DNA from: Bradyrhizobium sp. ORS 375
GTDB taxonomy: Bacteria > Pseudomonadota > Alphaproteobacteria > Rhizobiales > Xanthobacteraceae
DNA: 64,000 nucleotides
Reading direction: 5' to 3'
Assembly (NCBI RefSeq): GCF_000239775.1
Contig: NZ_CAFI01000494.1
Span: 1-64,000 of the forward strand
The notes under the pieces are model-generated. The model was not told the origin of the DNA. It saw only the letters and a program-made list of their open reading frames with translations, and searched no databases. This document shows positions 58,457 to 64,000 of the stretch, in pieces. Both the position numbers and the translations under genes were made by a program. The stretch's first letter is position 1; the number at the start of each line of letters is the position of its first letter.

Positions 58457-61400
58457 CACGTTCGCTCCCGACCGCGGACTCCTGCAATAGGAAACCGCTC
58501 CAGCACCTTGGCCAAGACCGCAGCACCGCTCGGATCGGTCGGCACGAACATCCTGAGCTTCCAGGAGATGATCTCAGCGAACAGACCGTAGGCTCTCAGA
58601 CAGTCCCTGTGACCTTCAGCAAAGCCCGACAGCTCCATGCGATGCATGCCCATGACACGGACGCGCCGGAGCTGCAGACCTTCGGCGAGATCGAGCGCAT
58701 AGCCGTCGCGGAGCAGCGCTGCGAACGCGTCCTCGGGCGCGAGCGCTGGGGCATCCGCCGACATGGCCGAGACCCAGCTGAGCGGGACCTTGCGACCGAT
58801 GATGCGCTCGCCCGCGTCGGTCTGAAGCCGGTAGACCCGCGTGAACTCCTGGGGCAGGCGCTTCCAGATCGGTAGCAGCAGGCCCGTGACGAGGTAGATC
58901 GTACTCGTCGTGAACTCCGGGATCGATGCGAGCTGCGCGGTCCAGGCCTCCTTGAACTGCTCATGATCCGCTTCCGCCCAATCGCGCTCGGCCAGCTTTG
59001 CGATCGGCAGAGTCTGGCGTCCCATCGGTCCCAAGAGATGGACGCGTCGCTCGATCTCTCCGTCCTCGAGTAGAGCGCTCAGCGCCGGCAGTTGGATCGC
59101 TGCACGTCGCGATCGGACGTTAAGCAGCGGAACGGCACGGCGCTGCAGGAGCCGCTCCAAGGCCTCGTCCAGCGGCATCGGCCGGTTGCGGTCACGCTGG
59201 GTGATGGTGACGAGATGCGTCTCTGCGGCCGTGGCCGGATGGCTGTAGATCGTCCTCCGCCCGGTGACGACGAAGCTCTCGGCGCGCAGCGTCTCCAAGC
59301 CGACGTCCAAGGTCCCAGAGGCGATCGCCCCCTCGATGCGTGCCGCAAGCAACTGCTCAAACACCGTGAACAGAATGTTCTGCAGCTCGATCGTCAGCGC
59401 CAGCAGTCGGTTCAGGAACGTCGTGATGGGCGGCAGCTCGTCACGCAGACCATTCTCGTCGGTCAGCTTCAATCCCGTCGCCTGCTCGAACCGCTCCAGC
59501 GAGCAGCTCCCGACTTGGCCGCGGACCAGAAGCCCATAGAGCTGGTGCAAGGCATCGCGGGCGTGCGGACCTTCGAGGTTGTCCTCCGGGCGGAACAGCC
59601 CCTGCCCGCCGGTCTGACGCTGGCCGCGGGTAATGGCCCCTAACGTGTCGAGCCGGCGCGCGATCGTGGACAGGAAGCGCTTCTCCGCCTTCACGTCCGT
59701 CGCGATCGGACGAAACAATGGCGGCTGCGCCTGGTTGGTGCGGTTCGTCCGTCCGAGCCCTTGGATCGCAGCGTCTGCCTTCCAACCCGGCTCCAGGAGA
59801 TAGTGGACGCGCTGCCGCGTGTTCTTCGCCGACAGCTCGGCGTGATAGCTGCGACCAGTTCCTCCGGCATCGGAGAACACGAGAACGCGCTTCTGGTCAT
59901 CCATGAAGGCAGCCGCCTCCGCCAGATTCGCCGAGCCGGCCCTGGTCTCGACCGCAAGCCGATCACGGATACGAACGATGCGCCTGGAACGGCCGGTGAC
60001 CTCGGCGACCACGTCGGTGCCAAAGCGCTGGACGATCTGGTCGAGCGCGCCGGGCACCGGTGCAAGCGAGGCGAGGCGTTCGATCATCTCCGTCCGCCGC
60101 GCCACTGCCTCACGACACTCGACCGGCTGGCCGTCGCGCGTGACTGGTCGCGAGGACAGGTTACCCTCGCCGTCGGTGAACGGCTCGTAGAGCTGGACCG
60201 GGAAGGAACGGGCGAGATAGTCGAGGACGTATTCGCGAGGCGTGATGTCGACCTGGACATCTCCCCACTCCTCCGTTGGGATTTCGGCGAGCCGGCGCTC
60301 CATCAAGGCCTCGCCCGTCGAGACGATCTGGATGACAGCGGCATGGCCAGCGTCGAGATCCCGCTTGATCGCGTTGATCAGGGTCGGCGTCTTCATCGAG
60401 GTCAGGAGATGCCCGAAGAAGCGCTGCTTGGCGGATTCGAAGGCTGAGCGCGCCGCCGACTTGGCCTGAGCGTTCAGCGTCCCGGCTGCCGCGGTGATGT
60501 TGGCCGCGCGCATCGCGGCCTCGAGATTGTTGTGAATGACCGCAAACGCCTCGGCATAGGCGTCGTAGATCCGGACCTGTTCATCCGTGAGCCGATGCTC
60601 CAGCAGCTCATATTCGACGCCCTCGAAGGACAGCGACCGCGCTGCATAGAGACCGAGCGCCTTGAGATCCCTGGCCATCACCTCCATCGCCGCGACACCG
60701 CCCTCCTCGATGGCCGTCACGAAATCCGCACGCGTCGGAAACGGGAAGTCGGCACCGCCCCACAATCCGAGCCGCTGCGCATAAGCCAGATTATGGACGG
60801 TCGTCGCGCCTGTCGCCGAGACGTAGACGACGCGTGCATTGGGAAGCGCGTGCTGCAGCCTCAAGCCGGCGCGGCCCTGCTGTGAAGCGGCCTGCTCGCC
60901 CCGATCGCCCTTGTTGCCTGCGGCGTTCTGCATCGCATGGCTCTCGTCGAAAATGATCACGCCGTCGAAGTCGCGACCTACCCAGTCGACGATCTGGCGG
61001 ACCCGGGAAAGCTTCTCGGCCTTCTCGTCGGTCCGTAGCGTGGCGTAGGTCGTAAAAAGGATGCCTTCGCTGAGCCGGATCGGCGTGCCCTGGCGGAAGC
61101 GCGACAGCGGCGTCACCAGGAGCCGCTCCATGCCGAGCGCGGCCCAATCGCGCTGGGCGTCCTCGATCAGCTTGTCGGACTTGCTGACCCAGATCGCGCG
61201 GCGCCGGCCCTTCAGCCAATTGTCCAGCAGAATGCCTGCGACCTGGCGGCCCTTGCCGGCGCCAGTCCCATCGCCGAGGAACCAGCCGCGCCGGAAGCGC
61301 ACCGCTCCCTCGACCTCGTCGGCGGCCGCGCGGATCTGGTCGAAGGTCTCATCGACGATCCACGAGCCCGCAAGGAAGCCACCATGCGCCTCACCGGCAT

Positions 61401-62769
61401 AGATGAGGCTCTCGAGCTGCGCATCGGAAAGAATGCCGTTGGAGACGACCTGGGGCAGCACATGCGGCCGATAGGTCGGCTTGGGCGGCAAGACCGAAGC
61501 CATCGCCGCTGATTGCACCAGCTTGGTCGGATGGGGTTTCGCACCCGGGATCCGGATCGACTGCAGCCGATACGCCTCATAAAGTGCCTCAGTCAGGCGA
61601 GGTCCCTCCTCGGGCACATGATCCACGAGTTCATAGGCGAGCTCGCAGCCGGCCGGCTCGCGGGCCGGCGCCGAAGAAGGTTCGCAGGCAGTAGGCAGGA
61701 CGCGTCCTGCTCTCGCACGGAGACCAACAGGCTCGCCCGCCTGCGGGACAATGCGCCCCGCCATCGGCAACCGTGGCGGCGCGAGCGCCGTGATCCAGTC
61801 GAGCAAGGTCTGGACATCAGGTGCCATTCCCGCCGACTGCGGAAGCACGCGAGGATCAGGCGCCGGCTGCTTGTCGATCACGAGCAAGCGCGTGGCAGTC
61901 GTGGTGCCTTGTCGTGCGTAGACAGAGCCGTCGATCGCGGCGGACAACACGACACGACCTCGCTCCTGCAGGCGCACGAAGGCGTCCGTCCAGGTCGGAT
62001 TATCCGGGGCAAAACCGGCGGCGGTAATCGCGACCAGGCGCCCGCTCTCTCCAAGCCGTGCCAGTGCCGACGAAACATGACGCAACGTCGTATCCGCCTG
62101 AAAACAGTCCACGTTCACTGTTGCCGAGAACGGCGGGTTCATCAGGACCACGCTCGGGACGCACGCCCTATCGAGATAGTCATCGATCTGCGCGGCGTCA
62201 AAGCGCGTCACGGTCAACCCCGCGAATACCAGATCGAGCAACGCGGCGCGGCTTGCTGCGAGCTCGTTGAGCAGAAGCGATCCGCCGGCGAGCTCCGCGA
62301 AGATAGCGAGGCTCCCCGTCCCCGCAGACGGCTCCAGCACCCGATCGACCGAGGTCACTTGCGCCGCCGTGGCGGCGGCGAGCGCCAAAGGCAGCGGGGT
62401 CGAGAACTGCTGAAGGGACTGGCTCTCCATCGAGCGCCTGGTATGGCTCGGCAGAAGCGCTGCTATCTTGCTGACCATCGGCAGCATGGCCGAGGGGCTG
62501 CCATTGCTGGCCTTGATGATCGCTGGACCGTACTTCGCCAAGAACAGAACGGCGGCGATCTCACAAGCCTCGTATGCCGTCTTCCAGTCCCAGCTGCCCT
62601 CGGCGTCACTGGCACCGAAGGCGGTCTGCATAGCGTGGCGCAGGCACCTTGCATCGATGCGCTCGCCGCGGGCAAGGTTCTGGAGCAGCAGCTCGGCCGC
62701 ACGATGGATGGCCTTGGCGCGTGCAATGAGTGCGAAGGGAGCCGTCTGGCAGCTCGTTTCGGTGACCAT
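58456..62769 (-). CDS. Strawberry-notch-like fused methyltransferase/helicase
   Basis: The 1,437-residue protein combines an N-terminal SAM-dependent DNA-methylase-like domain (LEPSAGTGSLAIF and VLMNPPFSA near residue 209) with a superfamily-2 helicase of the strawberry-notch type. Helicase motifs are GDGTGAGKGRQVAG near 500, IIFDESHAMQNAAG near 605, and FSDAGGTGRSYHAEL and QGLGRTNRTNQAQPP (motif VI) near 1000. The C-terminal part is the strawberry-notch extension. ATG 62769 is used; the upstream open frame starts with TTG. It probably marks and remodels incoming element DNA, possibly evading restriction, which is inference. Confidence 0.92.
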   Translation of the reverse strand: MVTETSCQTAPFALIARAKAIHRAAELLLQNLARGERIDARCLRHAMQTAFGASDAEGSWDWKTAYEACEIAAVLFLAKYGPAIIKASNGSPSAMLPMVSKIAALLPSHTRRSMESQSLQQFSTPLPLALAAATAAQVTSVDRVLEPSAGTGSLAIFAELAGGSLLLNELAASRAALLDLVFAGLTVTRFDAAQIDDYLDRACVPSVVLMNPPFSATVNVDCFQADTTLRHVSSALARLGESGRLVAITAAGFAPDNPTWTDAFVRLQERGRVVLSAAIDGSVYARQGTTTATRLLVIDKQPAPDPRVLPQSAGMAPDVQTLLDWITALAPPRLPMAGRIVPQAGEPVGLRARAGRVLPTACEPSSAPAREPAGCELAYELVDHVPEEGPRLTEALYEAYRLQSIRIPGAKPHPTKLVQSAAMASVLPPKPTYRPHVLPQVVSNGILSDAQLESLIYAGEAHGGFLAGSWIVDETFDQIRAAADEVEGAVRFRRGWFLGDGTGAGKGRQVAGILLDNWLKGRRRAIWVSKSDKLIEDAQRDWAALGMERLLVTPLSRFRQGTPIRLSEGILFTTYATLRTDEKAEKLSRVRQIVDWVGRDFDGVIIFDESHAMQNAAGNKGDRGEQAASQQGRAGLRLQHALPNARVVYVSATGATTVHNLAYAQRLGLWGGADFPFPTRADFVTAIEEGGVAAMEVMARDLKALGLYAARSLSFEGVEYELLEHRLTDEQVRIYDAYAEAFAVIHNNLEAAMRAANITAAAGTLNAQAKSAARSAFESAKQRFFGHLLTSMKTPTLINAIKRDLDAGHAAVIQIVSTGEALMERRLAEIPTEEWGDVQVDITPREYVLDYLARSFPVQLYEPFTDGEGNLSSRPVTRDGQPVECREAVARRTEMIERLASLAPVPGALDQIVQRFGTDVVAEVTGRSRRIVRIRDRLAVETRAGSANLAEAAAFMDDQKRVLVFSDAGGTGRSYHAELSAKNTRQRVHYLLEPGWKADAAIQGLGRTNRTNQAQPPLFRPIATDVKAEKRFLSTIARRLDTLGAITRGQRQTGGQGLFRPEDNLEGPHARDALHQLYGLLVRGQVGSCSLERFEQATGLKLTDENGLRDELPPITTFLNRLLALTIELQNILFTVFEQLLAARIEGAIASGTLDVGLETLRAESFVVTGRRTIYSHPATAAETHLVTITQRDRNRPMPLDEALERLLQRRAVPLLNVRSRRAAIQLPALSALLEDGEIERRVHLLGPMGRQTLPIAKLAERDWAEADHEQFKEAWTAQLASIPEFTTSTIYLVTGLLLPIWKRLPQEFTRVYRLQTDAGERIIGRKVPLSWVSAMSADAPALAPEDAFAALLRDGYALDLAEGLQLRRVRVMGMHRMELSGFAEGHRDCLRAYGLFAEIISWKLRMFVPTDPSGAAVLAKVLERFPIAGVRGRERT

Positions 62770-62901
62770 GGCGAAAAACCTCAAGGGAGAGCGAGGATGC
62801 GGAACGGCCGCCGAACGCTCTCTCTTGTCGGCGACCTCACCCGCGCTGAACCGCCTCTCTCACTCTCGCCTCTCCTCAGTTCACCGATGACCTGCATGAC
62901 A

Positions 62902-62926
62902 AAGCCCGGCCCACCTGGCCGGGCTT
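62902..62926 (-). terminator. Intrinsic terminator-like hairpin after ParB
   Basis: On the minus strand AAGCCCGGCC and GGCCGGGCTT form a 10-bp GC-rich stem with a 5-base loop, followed by TTTGTC. It lies 43 bases beyond the ParB stop (62969) and before the helicase start, so it may end the ParB transcript and separate the two units. Confidence 0.6.
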
Positions 62927-62968
62927 CCATCATCGATATCTCCACACTCGGGCCCTCCCAACCGGGGG

Positions 62969-64000
62969 TCACTCCGCAGCGATGATCTCCTCGACTTCGT
63001 CAGCGCCCTCGGTCGCCTCCTCGTCCTCGCTGAGGAAAGCCGGGAGACTGTCGCCACCTCCGCCTTCAGCTGCCGGGGTGACGTCGGTCTCCGCTCCTCG
63101 CAGCGACTCCGGCAACCAGCCGCTGCCATCGAGCAGCCGCTCAGCTTCGCGGGCCATGTCCGGCTTCTTGAGATGCTCGATGAGCTGGGCCGAGGCCGCA
63201 CCCTTGGCCTCGCGCACGGTTTGCAGGATGCGATGCTTGGTCACACGGCCGAGATAGTTGTCCACGGTGGGTTTCCAGCCGGCACTGATCATGTCGAGCC
63301 CGACGGCGCGCGACAGCCGGTCCGCCTGTTCGAGGCGACTACGGATGCCGTGCGCGGACAGGCGCCCTTGATGCACCCGGCTGGCCGGCTCGGAGATCGC
63401 GTTCACGGCCTGAGCCGCGCAATGAGCAAAGAGTTCGGCCTGCGCCGTCCCATCCATCGCCGTCAGTGCCTCCCAGAGGTCCTTGTCGCTCGCCGGCAGC
63501 TTTGCCTTCCAGGCCGAGTGACAGGCGGCAATCGCCTTTGCCGGGATGCTGTCCTGCAGACCCGGAGGCTGCTCTGGAAAGCTCGGGCTGCGCAGCGAGA
63601 TCTCCAGGCAGTTGAACGCGGAGCCGAACGGATAGAACGTCGCCAGCACAAAGCTGTGTAGCACCGCCTGGAAGGCGACCTGTGGCTGCTGACCGAGCGC
63701 ATCGCGCAAAGCGAGCGTGCGATAGGCCGAAAGCTCGCTGATCAGCCGCTCCGGCAAGGGTCGTTCGACGTCCTCCCCCTCCTCATTGGGCTCTTCCGTT
63801 TGGCTGCCGCCGATCACGATCTTCGGAGCCGTTGCCCGGACCTCCGCGTCCGGAATGCCGGTCCGGCCATCAGCGTCCGTCCCAGCTTCGGCATCCGGCT
63901 GCTCACTCGTCGCGACTGGCTCATCCTCCGGGCGGACGAAGCCGCGGGCGACCCGAAGCCGGCCCTCGGAGTCGACGCTGACGAACGCGCCGGCGCGCGC
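62969..64000 (-). CDS. parB: ParB-like partition protein (5' end outside window)
   Basis: The visible 343 residues are the middle and C-terminal part of a ParB/Spo0J-like protein of the kind carried by these elements: helical repeats such as LISELSAYRTLALRDALGQQPQVAF, ADRLSRAVGLDMISAGWKP and VTKHRILQTVREAKGA, and an acidic tail. The frame is open to the window edge, where A-F-V-S-V-D-S-E-G-R-L-R-V-A-R-G is encoded, so the start lies beyond 64000. The C-terminus is unusually acidic (E-D-E-E-A-T-E-G-A-D-E-V-E-E). It presumably binds partition sites, but its ParA partner is not in the window. Confidence 0.85.
   Translation of the reverse strand, partial: ARAGAFVSVDSEGRLRVARGFVRPEDEPVATSEQPDAEAGTDADGRTGIPDAEVRATAPKIVIGGSQTEEPNEEGEDVERPLPERLISELSAYRTLALRDALGQQPQVAFQAVLHSFVLATFYPFGSAFNCLEISLRSPSFPEQPPGLQDSIPAKAIAACHSAWKAKLPASDKDLWEALTAMDGTAQAELFAHCAAQAVNAISEPASRVHQGRLSAHGIRSRLEQADRLSRAVGLDMISAGWKPTVDNYLGRVTKHRILQTVREAKGAASAQLIEHLKKPDMAREAERLLDGSGWLPESLRGAETDVTPAAEGGGGDSLPAFLSEDEEATEGADEVEEIIAAE

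Noticed and set aside
61513-62985. Plus-strand 490-residue open frame
   Set aside because: Arginine-rich shadow opposite the methylase-helicase gene.
1-64000. CRISPR array, tRNA or rRNA genes
   Set aside because: No regular spaced repeats, cloverleaf-like segments or rRNA signatures were seen.

Overview
The window looks like part of an alphaproteobacterial genome, most likely Hyphomicrobiales and probably Bradyrhizobium or a close relative. This rests on GC-rich coding sequence, the rhizobial tra/trb set (trbB-C-D-E-J-L-F-G-I with DUF2274, DUF2840, DUF2285, DUF736 and DUF2493 companions), the two methyl-accepting chemotaxis proteins and the SRAP protein. No rRNA, tRNA, CRISPR array or complete attachment site was found, so the genus is an inference.

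Layout. (a) 1-5.9 kb is eroded chromosome-like DNA: a Cache-sensor fragment joined to the C-terminal half of an FtsI-type transpeptidase, an intact NylB-like serine hydrolase, a divergent AraC regulator without a clear start codon, and a secreted histidine phosphatase. (b) 5.9-8.0 kb holds small accessory genes, including an intact SRAP protein and a frameshifted zinc-ribbon-like gene. (c) 8.2-17.2 kb, all on the minus strand, is a compact type IV secretion (mating-pair formation) operon from trbB to trbI, ending in DUF2274. (d) 17.9-24.4 kb is a block of two chemoreceptors, an MFS carrier and a second CopG-like gene, lying between trbB and the traG/CopG pair. (e) 24.5-35.4 kb is the DNA-processing and replication part: CopG, coupling protein TraG, a DUF3363 relaxase, an IS110-type insertion, TraF, DUF2840, iteron-like repeats, a replication initiator, an excisionase-like HTH protein, a frameshifted DUF2285 gene and an XRE regulator. 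(f) 36.1-54.1 kb is cargo centred on a 2,786-residue two-module NRPS. (g) 54.6-64 kb is further element backbone: DUF736, a small membrane protein, DUF2493, a TOPRIM protein, a strawberry-notch-type methylase-helicase and a ParB-like protein.

How the parts work together. The tra/trb genes are most of a conjugation machine (relaxase, coupling protein, pilus and channel). The Rep-iteron unit and ParB indicate replication and partition functions. I see no parA or trbK, no integrase, a damaged candidate transglycosylase gene and a frameshifted DUF2285 gene, so the element may be decaying or immobile. The cargo is arranged as two converging units: ferredoxin-P450 on the plus strand, and NRPS-MbtH-MFS exporter on the minus strand. 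A second P450 and a very large adenylate-cyclase/ATPase regulator lie beyond. The NRPS reads C-A(MT)-T-C-A-T-TE. By the specificity code I read, module 1 should load glycine, which the embedded methyltransferase would convert to N-methylglycine. Module 2 has a code I cannot assign. The first condensation domain resembles EntF/DhbF starters that accept an acyl or aryl cap, but no cap-supplying enzyme is visible. The predicted product is therefore a capped, N-methylated dipeptide modified by one or two P450s and exported.

The most unusual non-coding signal is a pair of elements upstream of DUF736 and DUF2493. Each has a shared 15-nt flank, a 3-nt spacer and a perfect 17-bp stem, but the stem sequences are unrelated, as expected for a structure conserved without its sequence.
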